DNA of 64,000 nt from CAWFLT01 sp963816795 (lineage in GTDB: Bacteria; Acidobacteriota; Vicinamibacteria; Vicinamibacterales; SCN-69-37), in the NCBI GenBank assembly GCA_963816795.1, contig CAWFLT010000006.1, positions 310,001-374,000 on the forward strand, written 5' to 3'. A program made the position numbers and the translations under genes. The notes below the pieces were generated by a model, which worked only from the letters and a program-made list of their open reading frames with translations, was not told the DNA's origin and made no database searches. Position 1 is the stretch's first letter, and every line of letters starts with the position of its first letter. Below are positions 9,188 through 17,633 of the stretch, piece after piece.

Positions 9188-10037
9188 TTCCCCGCGGCTC
9201 TGGCTGAATGCGGTGTCTCCCCAGCGCCAACGCCCGGGCTTGAAGCGAGGTCAAGAGCCGGTCGTGCCCGTCGGACGCAAACAGGTCGACCCACTGCCAT
9301 CGACGCAGCCGCTCCGGAACGTCACAGGGTTCCAGGCGGCCAGGAATCAAGAAGATCGAGTCGTCGCTCTGTTCCTCGGCGGCATCGAGCGCGTGCTTGA
9401 TCTCGCGCTGCAGGTATCCGGTCTTGTTGACCGCATTGGACGAGAGACACACGAGGACGGCATCACTCCTGCGAACCGCGGCGGGAATCTCGCGTTCCCA
9501 GACCTGTCCCGGCAGTAGATCGATCTCGTCGAGCCACGGCTTGGCCCCCGCGGCGACGAGGCGCCCGTGGAGATGGCGTACGGCCTGCTTGTCTGCCGAC
9601 GAATGGCAGAGAAACACCGCCAGCCGCTGCCGACGATCCTCGCGCGTCTGCGGTGCCAGCGCTTGCGCCTGGAGCATGCGCGGATAGCGCAACGGCCGGT
9701 CTGGAAAGAAGCTATTGACGGCGTCCTCTTCCGCCGTGAAAACATCGAACATTGTTGCCAGCTTGGTCGCAACGAGCGTGCCCATGATGCGGCGTGGCAC
9801 GTTCAACAACTTGAGTTGCCCGCCCACACCTCTCAACGCGACAAACTGTTGGACGATGGCCCCGAGCCAGACCGAGTCGATGTAGGTGACGCCCTCGAGG
9901 TTCAGGATGACCCCGCGGCGCCCGTCGTTCAGGGCACTGGTGACGTCGGCTTGGAGCGCCGCCGCGTTCTGGACCATAGTGCCGACGATGTCGATGATGA
10001 CGATGCCGTCTCGTTCCCTGCGTTGCAAGTCCGCCAT
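9177..10037 (-). CDS. STAS-TIR fusion protein
   Basis: Read from ATG 10037 (286 residues). Residues 8-112 are a STAS domain of the anti-anti-sigma type: DGIVIIDIVGTM, then GVTYIDSVWLGA with S55 at the position normally phosphorylated by an anti-sigma kinase. Residues 138-275 are a TIR domain: LAVFLCHSSADKQAVRHL, KPWLDEIDLLPGQVWEREI, SDAVLVCLSS, and the conserved glutamate E212 in YLQREIKHA. TIR domains often cleave NAD+ in bacterial immunity or cell death; this glutamate is the usual catalytic residue. A phospho-switched STAS controlling a TIR effector is an inference. The codons upstream of 10037 stay open but show no homology. The repeat block at 8885-9187 begins at the stop codon. Confidence 0.85.
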   Translation of the reverse strand: MADLQRRERDGIVIIDIVGTMVQNAAALQADVTSALNDGRRGVILNLEGVTYIDSVWLGAIVQQFVALRGVGGQLKLLNVPRRIMGTLVATKLATMFDVFTAEEDAVNSFFPDRPLRYPRMLQAQALAPQTREDRRQRLAVFLCHSSADKQAVRHLHGRLVAAGAKPWLDEIDLLPGQVWEREIPAAVRRSDAVLVCLSSNAVNKTGYLQREIKHALDAAEEQSDDSIFLIPGRLEPCDVPERLRRWQWVDLFASDGHDRLLTSLQARALALGRHRIQPEPRGIDN

Positions 10038-10154
10038 AGTCGCTCGCTTGGCCTGACGTTCAGCACGACACTGCTCTGTTATTGGGGAGTCTAATGCTTG
10101 ACCGGCGGGATCGGAACCCGAATACTGGCGGGCATAGGCGTCAGAAACCAGAGC

Positions 10155-10458
10155 ATGTCGTTGCCACAGATCATCTTCGGATGGCCGACGATCATCCTCA
10201 CGCTCGGTGCGTTCGCCGTGGCGTTTGCACGAGAGCGTTCGTCGCTTGGCGTCGTCGGACTGATCTCCGCGATCCCGTTCCTTTGGTACAGCGAGCCGCG
10301 CACCGGGCGGGCTGTGGTTTTCACCTCTCCTCTTTCTTGCGCTGGCGGCTGCCGCGCTTTTGCTTCGGCGCGGCCGGCGCGTGTGGGCGGCGGCATGCGT
10401 GGCTCCGTTCGTCCTCGTTGTGGCGATGCTGGCAGTGGCGGTGGTCGCGCAAAGGTAA
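10155..10458 (+). CDS. Small membrane protein, one frame break
   Basis: ATG 10155 opens MSLPQIIFGWPTIILTLGAF and a second hydrophobic stretch (LGVVGLISAIPFLWYSEP). Near 10312 the frame shifts, consistent with one extra G, and continues as LWFSPLLFLALAAAALLLRR and a fourth segment FVLVVAMLAVAVVAQR, stopping at TAA 10456-10458. The joined product is about 100 residues with four membrane helices. I do not recognise the family. It precedes the AlkD-like gene by 43 bases on the same strand. Confidence 0.55.
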
Positions 10459-10501
10459 TGGCCCCCAAAGTGACGACGGCCTTCAGGTGAAAGGACACGC
10501 A

Positions 10502-11179
10502 ATGGACGCGCGGGAGATTCTGGCGACGCTCAAGAAGCTCGGGAAACCGCAGACGGCCGCGATCTATAAGCGCTACGGAACAGGCGACAACGTCTTCGGC
10601 GTGCTGACTTCGGAGATCGCCAAGCTTCAGAGGAAGATCAAAGTCGACCACTCTCTCGCAATGGAGCTCTGGAAGACGAAGAACGCCGAGGCGCGTGTTC
10701 TGGCGCTCCAGGTCGCTGACCCAGAGAAGCTGACTCGAGCCACCGCTGACGGCCTGATCAAGGACGGGCCGATCCGCTTCGTCGGCTTTTATTTGTCCGG
10801 GCTCGTCGCCCGCAGCCCGATTGCCGACCAGACCATGCACGCCTGGATGACTTCGCCGGACGAATTCCACCGCGAGATGGGCTACGGAATTCTCGGCTGC
10901 CGCCTGAAGGACGATCCGGACTCGATCAGCGACGCCGAGGCGGAAAAGGCGTTGGCGACAATAGAACGCGAAATACACCGCTCGCCAAACTGGGCGCGGT
11001 ACGCGATGAACGGCGCGCTGATCTCTATCGGGGTCTACAAGCCGGCGCTTCGCAAGAAGGCGATCGAAGCGGCCAGGCGCATCGGCAAGGTCGAGGTCGA
11101 CCACGGCGAGACGTACTGCAAGACGCCCGAGGCCGTGGCCTACATCGAGAAGGCATCGAAACGGAAGCTCCGCCCGTGA
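10502..11179 (+). CDS. AlkD-like DNA alkylation repair protein (HEAT-like repeats)
   Basis: 225 residues from ATG 10502, with AGGA upstream. The sequence is the all-helical HEAT-like fold of DNA alkylation repair enzymes: ILATLKKLGKPQTAAIYKRYG at the start, KLWKTKNAEAR-type repeats (here MELWKTKNAEARVLALQVAD) and FHREMGYGILGCRL. AlkD removes alkylated bases such as 3- and 7-methylpurines without base flipping. This shorter subgroup has not been assigned a lesion with certainty. It is convergent with the TIR-caspase gene, with 31 bases between stops. Confidence 0.8.
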   Translation: MDAREILATLKKLGKPQTAAIYKRYGTGDNVFGVLTSEIAKLQRKIKVDHSLAMELWKTKNAEARVLALQVADPEKLTRATADGLIKDGPIRFVGFYLSGLVARSPIADQTMHAWMTSPDEFHREMGYGILGCRLKDDPDSISDAEAEKALATIEREIHRSPNWARYAMNGALISIGVYKPALRKKAIEAARRIGKVEVDHGETYCKTPEAVAYIEKASKRKLRP

Positions 11180-11210
11180 TGCCCTGAGCGTGCAAGCGCG
11201 GGAGCGGCGG

Positions 11211-12824
11211 TCAGCGCGAAGTGATGCGCGGGAAGGCGGTGTCGAGCACCACCACGGACGCGGCCGCGATCTCCCGCATCTGACTGGACAAGACGGCGAC
11301 ATCGAGGGCCCTCGCTGGATCGATCAGCTCTCGCTCAGTCAACGTGTCCGACGCGAAGAGCAGCAGATCGCGATCGACCTGGCTGCCCCCGCCGGAGAAA
11401 AAGAACAATAGACAGGTGTTCGGCTTCGGTTTCCCAGCGCGCGGGACCCTGGCATTCATCCCAGTCGGCGGCTCCGGGCTGCTGTCGAAGCGCACTCGCG
11501 CCATCGTCTCGAGCAACTGCCGATGCGTCGGATTGGCCAGATGGGTCACTTCGAAACCACACGTTGCCAGAAAAGCCGCCCAGGCGGTCCCATCGCGCGC
11601 CACGTTCGCGAACGTGGTCTTCCCGGCCCGGTCGACGGCGACCACGATGGCCTTGCATTGCCTCGACGGCGGCTGCTGGCGAAGGTAGATGTCGCCGTTC
11701 ATGTCCGAAGCCAGATATGGCCGCTGCGAGGAGTTCGTGAGGAGGAGGACTTTGCGGCTGGCGCGTGACAGCGCCGTCTGTACAGAAGCGTTCGGATCAG
11801 CGAGCTCCTCGAGCAGCCGCTTCGTGTACGGCGAGTTCTCCTCGCCTTGGACGCCATCTGCCGCGAGCTGTCCAGGTGACGCGGCAAAGGCCACCAGCTG
11901 GCCCTCGATATCGACGCGGGCGGCTTCGCGATGAATCGCCGCTTCCAGGGACGCGGCCTGGGCTTGCTCCGCGCGCTCACGCTCGTGTCGAAACCGTCGC
12001 TCGGCCCGCCACGCCCAATAGCTGGCGCCTCCGATGCCCAGTGAGAAGACGCCGGCGCCGATCCCGGCGAGCACTGTTCTCCGTTGCAGCGTGTGCACGG
12101 CGCGTTCGCGATCGGCCAGCGCAGCCGCCTGAGCTGCCAGCGCGTCGGCTCGCGCCGCCTGGGCGTTGGCGAACTCGTCGCGCCGTCGGCGGTCCTGTTC
12201 CAGGCGCGTCGTCTGCGCTTCGTGGCTGGCGGTGATGAACGTCAGCTGTCCGTCGGTGATCTCGGGCGCGTCCGGCCTGCGAGCGGCCTTCCACACGTGA
12301 GCGGCCGCCAACTCGTCATCGCGCAACAACAGCGCCTCGAGCCGTCCGCGCGCCTGCCACCGCCGCGCCGCTTCAGCCAGCCGCGTGTGCTCGCGAATCC
12401 ACTCGAGGTCCGCGCGCAACGCATCGGCCACTTGGCCAAGGGCGCGAGAGAACGAGACGTCCCCGGAAAAGAACACGTAGTTCAACCGCCGTAGCTGCTC
12501 GGGGACGTCCTCGTCGCGGACGGCCGTGCCGACGACGGGAATGAGACGTTTCGAGAGCTCGACGGCTTTGTTCACTTCCCAGACACAACGCGGCGACTTC
12601 ACCGCTTCAGGCGAAAGGACGAAGATCACGGTATCGGCGCTCTGAATCAGGTTCGCGAGTCGCGCCTCCCAATCTTCGGCCGCGGCGATATCCTGTCGAT
12701 CCAGCACGCCCTCGAACCCGAGCACCTCGAGCGCCGTCACCAGTTCTTCGGCGAGCCGGCTCGAATCCCGGCGCGAGTAGGAAATGAAGACCCTCAGCCG
12801 TTGAGCGGCGGATGTCAGGCTCAC
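11211..12824 (-). CDS. TIR - membrane segment - rearranged caspase-like protein (pseudo-enzyme)
   Basis: 537 residues from GTG 12824, 79 bases after the LytTR gene. Residues 10-140 are a TIR domain (LRVFISYSRRDSSRLAEEL, SADTVIFVLSPEAV, conserved E83). A charged helical linker (200-247) leads to one membrane segment (249-272). The rest is caspase-like (peptidase C14) with its halves swapped. Residues 308-383 match the normally C-terminal p10-like part: GQLVAFAASPGQLAADG, NSPYTKRLLEELADP, SDMNGDIYL. Residues 389-535 match the normally N-terminal p20-like part: CKAIVVAVDRAG, AAFLATCGFEVTHLANPT, CLLFFFSGGGSQ, ASVVVLDTAF. The SGHG histidine is glycine (G479) and the LDAC cysteine is alanine (A530), so no caspase activity is expected. 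No good ribosome site precedes GTG 12824, so the exact start is uncertain. Role as a scaffold or TIR-controlled death effector is inference. Confidence 0.8.
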   Translation of the reverse strand: MSLTSAAQRLRVFISYSRRDSSRLAEELVTALEVLGFEGVLDRQDIAAAEDWEARLANLIQSADTVIFVLSPEAVKSPRCVWEVNKAVELSKRLIPVVGTAVRDEDVPEQLRRLNYVFFSGDVSFSRALGQVADALRADLEWIREHTRLAEAARRWQARGRLEALLLRDDELAAAHVWKAARRPDAPEITDGQLTFITASHEAQTTRLEQDRRRRDEFANAQAARADALAAQAAALADRERAVHTLQRRTVLAGIGAGVFSLGIGGASYWAWRAERRFRHERERAEQAQAASLEAAIHREAARVDIEGQLVAFAASPGQLAADGVQGEENSPYTKRLLEELADPNASVQTALSRASRKVLLLTNSSQRPYLASDMNGDIYLRQQPPSRQCKAIVVAVDRAGKTTFANVARDGTAWAAFLATCGFEVTHLANPTHRQLLETMARVRFDSSPEPPTGMNARVPRAGKPKPNTCLLFFFSGGGSQVDRDLLLFASDTLTERELIDPARALDVAVLSSQMREIAAASVVVLDTAFPRITSR

Positions 12825-12903
12825 GTGCGCACTGTATCGCAGCGCGTGGAGCTGAAGCTGGCCTCCGCGTGCGATCGCAGGCCCGGCGAGAGTACCTCCG
12901 CGC

Positions 12904-13758
12904 CTAGATCTGATGGCCGAGCCGATCCTGCAGCCGTATGCGGAAGCGCCGGCCGACGCGGACTTCCGTCTGATCCCGCAGGACGGCCACGTAGTCGCCG
13001 TGCGGGTCCTGACGGAGCTCGGCGACGACGTCGATGTTGACGATGGCGGATCGGTGGATGCGGACGAACCGGCGGGAATCGAGCGCCTCGTCCAGTGACC
13101 CGAGCAGCGCCCGGTGCAGGTGCACGGCGCCGTCACGGGTGTGCAGCTTGACGTACATGCCGTCCGCCTCGATCCAGCTGATTTGATCGACGGGCAGCAG
13201 TCGCACCCGGCCCGAGCCGCGAACGACGATCCTGTCGAGCGCCCGGCGCGGCGTGGCCGGCACCGATGCCGGCGCAGTGGGTTTGCGTCCAGCGCCATCA
13301 AGCAGGGCCTGCATCTGCGACATCACGGCATCCGCGTGTCCGGCCCGAACCTGTCGCAGTGCTCGATCCAGCGCCGCCTGAAATCGCTCGTCGCTGAACG
13401 GCTTGAGCAGATAGTCGATCGCGTGGGCGTCGAACGCGCGCAACGCGTACTCATCGTGTGCCGTGACAAAGACGACTTCAGGCACTGGCACGGCCGGCGC
13501 GTCGCGGACGAGCGCGGCGAGCACGCCGAAGCCGTCCAACTCAGGCATCTGCACATCGAGGAACAGCAGGTGCACGGGAGCGCCGCTCTCGGCGGCGGCA
13601 CGAATCACGTCCAGCCCTTCTGCTCCGCCGGCGCAGCTCCCCGACGATTCGACCCGGTTGTCGCGCGCGATCAGCCGGCGCAGGCGATCACGTGCCGGCT
13701 TCTCGTCGTCCACAATCAACGCGCGGATGCTTGCGGCGCGGGGCGCATGGCAAGTCAA
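12904..13758 (-). CDS. LytTR-family response regulator
   Basis: 284 residues. The receiver domain (10-130) has the acidic pair in LIVDDEKPARDRL, the phosphoacceptor D68 in LLFLDVQMPELDG, a T in VFVTAHDEYALRAF and K in DYLLKPFSD. A linker leads to a C-terminal LytTR DNA-binding domain (about 180-280: RIVVRGSGRVRLLPVDQISWIEADG, RFVRIHRSAIVNID). It overlaps the 3' end of the sensor kinase gene by about 70 bases. LytTR regulators usually bind paired 9-bp direct repeats upstream of their target. The nearest downstream gene is the TIR-caspase gene, a likely co-transcribed partner. Confidence 0.92.
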   Translation of the reverse strand: MTCHAPRAASIRALIVDDEKPARDRLRRLIARDNRVESSGSCAGGAEGLDVIRAAAESGAPVHLLFLDVQMPELDGFGVLAALVRDAPAVPVPEVVFVTAHDEYALRAFDAHAIDYLLKPFSDERFQAALDRALRQVRAGHADAVMSQMQALLDGAGRKPTAPASVPATPRRALDRIVVRGSGRVRLLPVDQISWIEADGMYVKLHTRDGAVHLHRALLGSLDEALDSRRFVRIHRSAIVNIDVVAELRQDPHGDYVAVLRDQTEVRVGRRFRIRLQDRLGHQI

Positions 13759-14848
13759 CCTGTACTTCGACGCCGCCGGACGAGAGGACCTCGAGCCGCA
13801 CCAACCCTGGTCGTCCGTACATGTGCTCGAGACGCGCGCTCACGTTCCTGAGACCGACGCCGGCGTCGCGGTCGAAGTTCCATGCCGCCGGCAGGCCGAC
13901 ACCGTCGTCGCGCACGCGAATCCTCACCGTTGAGCGATCGCGCGTGGCCGTCACCAACACGTGCCCTCCCGACAGGCGCGGTCCCACCCCGTGACGAATT
14001 GCGTTCTCGACGAGCGGCTGGAGCAGAAAGCCAGGCACCATCATCGGCAGCACGTCGTCGTCGGCCTGCACCGACACGTGGATCCGGCCCTCGAAGCGGG
14101 CGGATTCAATCGCGAGGAAATCGTCGAGGAACGTCAGTTCTTCGGCAAGCGTGACGAGCGGCTGCGCGGCGTGTCGCAGGGACGCGCGCAGCAGGTCGCC
14201 GAGTTGCGCCATCAGCCGCCGCGCCATCTGAGGATTCGATTCGGTGAAGGCGCTGATCGTGTTCAGCGCGTTGAACAGAAAGTGCGGCTGCATCTGCGCG
14301 CGCAGGCTCTGCAGCTGGGCTTCCACGAGCCGCCGCTCGAGGTCTGTCGTCCTGAGCGCGAGGTCGTGCGCTTCGCGGGTGCTGCGCTTCACCTGTGCCG
14401 CATACTGGCGCGAGAACGAGATCCCCGCGATGACGGCGTAGATCGGCAGGTCCGAATAGAACCGTTCGCTGAAGTAATCTCCGAGATTGTCGGGGAATGA
14501 GCCGCCGAAGGCGCGCAAGGCCAGCCTCAGCAGAATCGCCACGGTGGTCCAGAGCACGCCGAGCGGGACGTGCAGGGCGAGCCGGACGGGGATGTTCGTT
14601 CGAGGCGCGAGACGTCGATCGAGCCAGAAAATGATGGGCGTGAGCAGCCCCCACGCATACCAGCGCGGCAGCGTCCATTGCAGTGCCTGACGCCAGGACA
14701 ACCCGGCAAAATAGAGCTGGCTCGCGAACGCGACCGCAATCGCCGTCCAGAGGAGAAACACCGCGAGCGCAATCGCGAGCGCGGCGCCAATCGTCCGACG
14801 ACTGACAGGCGCTGGATTAGCCGGCGGAACGGGTGACGGGATCGGCAA
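13688..14848 (-). CDS. LytS-type sensor histidine kinase
   Basis: 386 residues from a TTG start at 14848 (an alternative start may lie a few codons in). Four membrane segments lie in residues 18-150 (TIGAALAIALAVFLLWTAIA, WGLLTPIIFWL, HVPLGVLWTTVAILL, IYAVIAGISF) with no large extracytoplasmic domain. The His_kinase box AQMQPHFLFNALNTI carries the phosphoacceptor H189. The ATPase part has FLLQPLVENAIRHGV (N box) and RDDGVGLP (G1 box). It forms a two-component pair with the overlapping LytTR regulator. The signal is unknown. Confidence 0.92.
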   Translation of the reverse strand: MPIPSPVPPANPAPVSRRTIGAALAIALAVFLLWTAIAVAFASQLYFAGLSWRQALQWTLPRWYAWGLLTPIIFWLDRRLAPRTNIPVRLALHVPLGVLWTTVAILLRLALRAFGGSFPDNLGDYFSERFYSDLPIYAVIAGISFSRQYAAQVKRSTREAHDLALRTTDLERRLVEAQLQSLRAQMQPHFLFNALNTISAFTESNPQMARRLMAQLGDLLRASLRHAAQPLVTLAEELTFLDDFLAIESARFEGRIHVSVQADDDVLPMMVPGFLLQPLVENAIRHGVGPRLSGGHVLVTATRDRSTVRIRVRDDGVGLPAAWNFDRDAGVGLRNVSARLEHMYGRPGLVRLEVLSSGGVEVQVDLPCAPRRKHPRVDCGRREAGT

Positions 14849-15049
14849 CGTGACGGTACTTTCGTCGATTCTTCCGGCGAGGTAAAGCCGACGCTGGTCT
14901 CGCGCACGATCTCGATGGCGCTGCCCGGTCCGTTCACATGACGAGGCCGCGGTTGGTCTTCACCTGCCGTCGTTCGTCACTTTCCCTGCCCTCCGCGCGA
15001 TCGGGGTCCGTCTAAGGTCTTAGTCGACGTGAAACCCGAGGAGCGTGAG

Positions 15050-15727
15050 ATGAACAGACGCACGTTTCTGAAACAAACGTCCGCGGGCGTGGCCGCCGGC
15101 TTCGTGACGCCCGGCGCGTTTGCCCAGACCGGACCGATCCGGCCCGATCTGGCCGCCCAGGCAGAACAGAAAATCCTGAAGGTGTTCAATCGGCAGGCTA
15201 GCCCGCTGCAGGACGGGACGCGACGAGGGGTCCGCCTCGACGAGGCGCCTGGACCGGGCATCGCTTACGTCGAGGGCGTCGCGTTCGGCAACGGCACGAT
15301 CGAGCTCGACATTCGCGGCCGCGATCTGCAGCAGCAGAGCTTCCTCGGTATCGCCTTTCACGCGGCCGACGCGCAGAACTACGACGGCGTCTACTTCCGC
15401 CCGTTCAACTTCCGCGCGGCAGAGCCTGAGCGACGGATCCGTGCCGTTCAGTACATCTCGATGCCGTCATTCACCTGGCAGAAACTGCGCACCGACCATC
15501 CGGGCGCGTACGAGAAAGGCGTGAACCCGGTGCCAGACCCGAACGGATGGTTTCACGTGCGCGTCGTGGTCGCCAGCCCGCAGGTCAGCGTCTACGTCGA
15601 GCAGGCCAAAGAGCCCAGCCTGGTGGTGAAGCAGTTGAGCGCGCGCCAGCGTGGCATGGTGGGCGTCTGGGTCGACAACTACGGCGGCGACTTCGCCAAC
15701 CTGGTGATTACGCCGGCGCGATCGTGA
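15050..15727 (+). CDS. Tat-exported jelly-roll protein, DUF1080/LamG-like
   Basis: ATG 15050 is set by GAGGAG at 15039-15044. The start MNRRTFLKQTSAGVAAGFVT is a clear Tat signal. The rest is a beta-rich, concanavalin-like fold: FGNGTIELDIRGRDL, FLGIAFHAADAQNYDGVYFR, WFHVRVVVASPQVSVYVE. It resembles DUF1080 and LamG proteins that bind or cleave glycans, but no catalytic residues can be named. It is 225 residues and appears complete. It is divergent from the LytS gene, with 201 bases between the two starts, and the next gene begins 8 bases after its stop. Confidence 0.75.
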   Translation: MNRRTFLKQTSAGVAAGFVTPGAFAQTGPIRPDLAAQAEQKILKVFNRQASPLQDGTRRGVRLDEAPGPGIAYVEGVAFGNGTIELDIRGRDLQQQSFLGIAFHAADAQNYDGVYFRPFNFRAAEPERRIRAVQYISMPSFTWQKLRTDHPGAYEKGVNPVPDPNGWFHVRVVVASPQVSVYVEQAKEPSLVVKQLSARQRGMVGVWVDNYGGDFANLVITPARS

Positions 15728-15735
15728 GGACCCTC

Positions 15736-16415
15736 ATGATGATGCAAAGATCCCGAATCATCCACCTGGTCCTGCTCGGCGGGTTGTGTGGCGCGTCCGT
15801 TGCGTTCCTGCGCGCCGAGCCACAAGCGATCGCGGACCTGACGCCGCGCAGCGTGACGCTGGCCGCGGTCGAGTACCGCGGCAAGCGCGCGGTCAGAATG
15901 ACCGAGGGCAGCGTGCCCGGCGGCGAGGCGTGCGCTGTCGTCAATGGTGTCGAATTCCACAACGGCACGATCGACGTCGAGCTCGCCGGCCAACCTGCGG
16001 AGGGCGCCCCCGCCACCGCCCGCGGCTTCATCGGGGTGGCCTTCCGGATGGGCAATGGCAAGTTCGAGCACATCTACCTGCGCCCGACGAACGGACGGGC
16101 CGACGATCAGGTCCGCCGCAACCACTCCACGCAGGTCACTCGTCCGTTCCCGACTTCGACTTCGCCAGGCTCCGCAAGGAAGCGCCGGAAAAGTACGAGA
16201 GCTACGTGGATCTCGAGGCGGGCGCGTGGACCCACTATCGAATCGTCGTCCAGGCAATCACGGCGCGCCTGTTCGTCCACGGCGCCCCCCAGCCCGCGCT
16301 CGTGGTCAATGACTTGAAGCTCGGGGACATCTCCGGCGGTGTGGCCCTCTGCATCGGACCGGGGACGGAAGGCCATTTCAGCGGACTCAAAATCCAGCAC
16401 GAACCGCGGCGCTGA
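15736..16415 (+). CDS. Secreted jelly-roll protein, paralogue of the preceding gene (one frame break)
   Basis: Three ATG codons in a row start at 15736. A signal anchor (RIIHLVLLGGLCGASVAFL) is followed by the same fold as the upstream neighbour: VEFHNGTIDVELAG, ARGFIGVAFRMGNGKFEHIY. Near 16135 the frame shifts, consistent with one lost base, and continues as SVPDFDFARLRKEAPEKYES through GTEGHFSGLKIQHEPRR to 16415. The whole is about 227 residues. The pair looks like a tandem duplication and is probably one operon with the upstream gene. Confidence 0.75.
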
Positions 16416-16444
16416 CGGCGTGTCAGCGTTACTCGGCGCCGCAG

Positions 16445-17539
16445 CTACTTGCGGACGACGTACCAGTTGTTCTGGATGTCGTGCGCCAGGCGATGGGTCT
16501 CGACCGACCGAAACCCGGCGCGGCTCAGATACTCACGGGTCGTCTCTTCGCCCCACATCGCACCGAGGCCCTCGCCGCCCTGCGCGAGCGAGACCGTCAT
16601 GCAGTGCATGCAAGAGACGGTGTAGAGGAACGTGCCGAACGGATGGTCGATATCGCGATCGACGTGACTCGTCCCGCCGATGTCCTGCATGAGATAGACA
16701 CCGTCGGGCTTGAGCGTGCGGTGGATCCCGCGCAGGACGTTGAGCGGCTTGGCCTGATCGTGGACCGCATCGAACGTCGTCACGAAGTCGAACGCGTCCG
16801 GCGCCGCCGTCTCGTCGAAATTGCTGAGGTCCGCCTCCACGAACTCGATGTTTCGCAGCTGCCGCTGCGCCGCCTCCGCGCGCGCGTACGCGGTGGCCTC
16901 AGGTGAGAGGTCCATGCCGACGAACTGACTCCGTGGGTACTGCTCCGCAAGCTGAACGAAGATCCGGCCGCGTCCGCAGCCGGCGTCCAGCGCGCGAATC
17001 CCGGCGGTCAATCGCTCCCTGAGCCCCGGCACCAGCGGCAGGATGTGCGACTCGAGCGACGACATCACCGACTGCCCGCTGTCTTCCGCCATCACCTCGT
17101 GGAAGCGCCCGAACGCCGAGTACGGCACGCCACCGCCTTCTCGGAAGCAGCGGACGATGTGATCCTCGACACCGCCGAGGATGCCCACATACTGCGCAAA
17201 CACGGCCATGTTGTCGGCAGCCGCGGCGCGCGTGAGGAACGCTGCGTGCTCGTCCGGGAGCGAGTAACGCCCGGAGACCGGATCGAAGTCGACGACTCTC
17301 GCGGTCGTCATCGCGCCGAGCCACTCGCGCACGTAGCGCTCGTTCAGGCCCGCACGGGTCGCCAGTTCCTGCGACGTCGCCGCCGGCTGGGAGCGCATCG
17401 CGTCGAAGAGCCCGGTGCGGTGACCCACCGACGCCATCAGACACAGCGCGGCATCATTGAGCGCCGCGAGCACCCGACCGGCGAAGGCGTCGGCCTTTGC
17501 GCGATCGAACTCGGCGGGTCCTGGCGGAGGATTGGACAT
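16445..17539 (-). CDS. Class I SAM-dependent methyltransferase with N-terminal winged helix
   Basis: 364 residues. The N-terminal 100 residues form a winged-helix/dimerisation region (LCLMASVGHRTGLFDAMRSQ, ATRAGLNERYVREWLGAM). Motif I of the Rossmann fold is ALDAGCGRGRIFVQLAEQ, followed by FVGMDLSPEATAYAR (motif II) and TFDAVHDQAKP (motif IV). The pattern matches the Rv2258c-like group of small-molecule methyltransferases. The substrate is unknown. It is convergent with the secreted jelly-roll pair and divergent from the GNAT gene. Confidence 0.88.
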   Translation of the reverse strand: MSNPPPGPAEFDRAKADAFAGRVLAALNDAALCLMASVGHRTGLFDAMRSQPAATSQELATRAGLNERYVREWLGAMTTARVVDFDPVSGRYSLPDEHAAFLTRAAAADNMAVFAQYVGILGGVEDHIVRCFREGGGVPYSAFGRFHEVMAEDSGQSVMSSLESHILPLVPGLRERLTAGIRALDAGCGRGRIFVQLAEQYPRSQFVGMDLSPEATAYARAEAAQRQLRNIEFVEADLSNFDETAAPDAFDFVTTFDAVHDQAKPLNVLRGIHRTLKPDGVYLMQDIGGTSHVDRDIDHPFGTFLYTVSCMHCMTVSLAQGGEGLGAMWGEETTREYLSRAGFRSVETHRLAHDIQNNWYVVRK

Positions 17540-17633
17540 TCCGGGACTCTACCGTATCCCGTTGCCAGGCCGAGCGCCGAGACACCCCGGCCCGGCTGGC
17601 TGGACTCGTCGTGCTAGCCTGCGCGGTGTTCAT

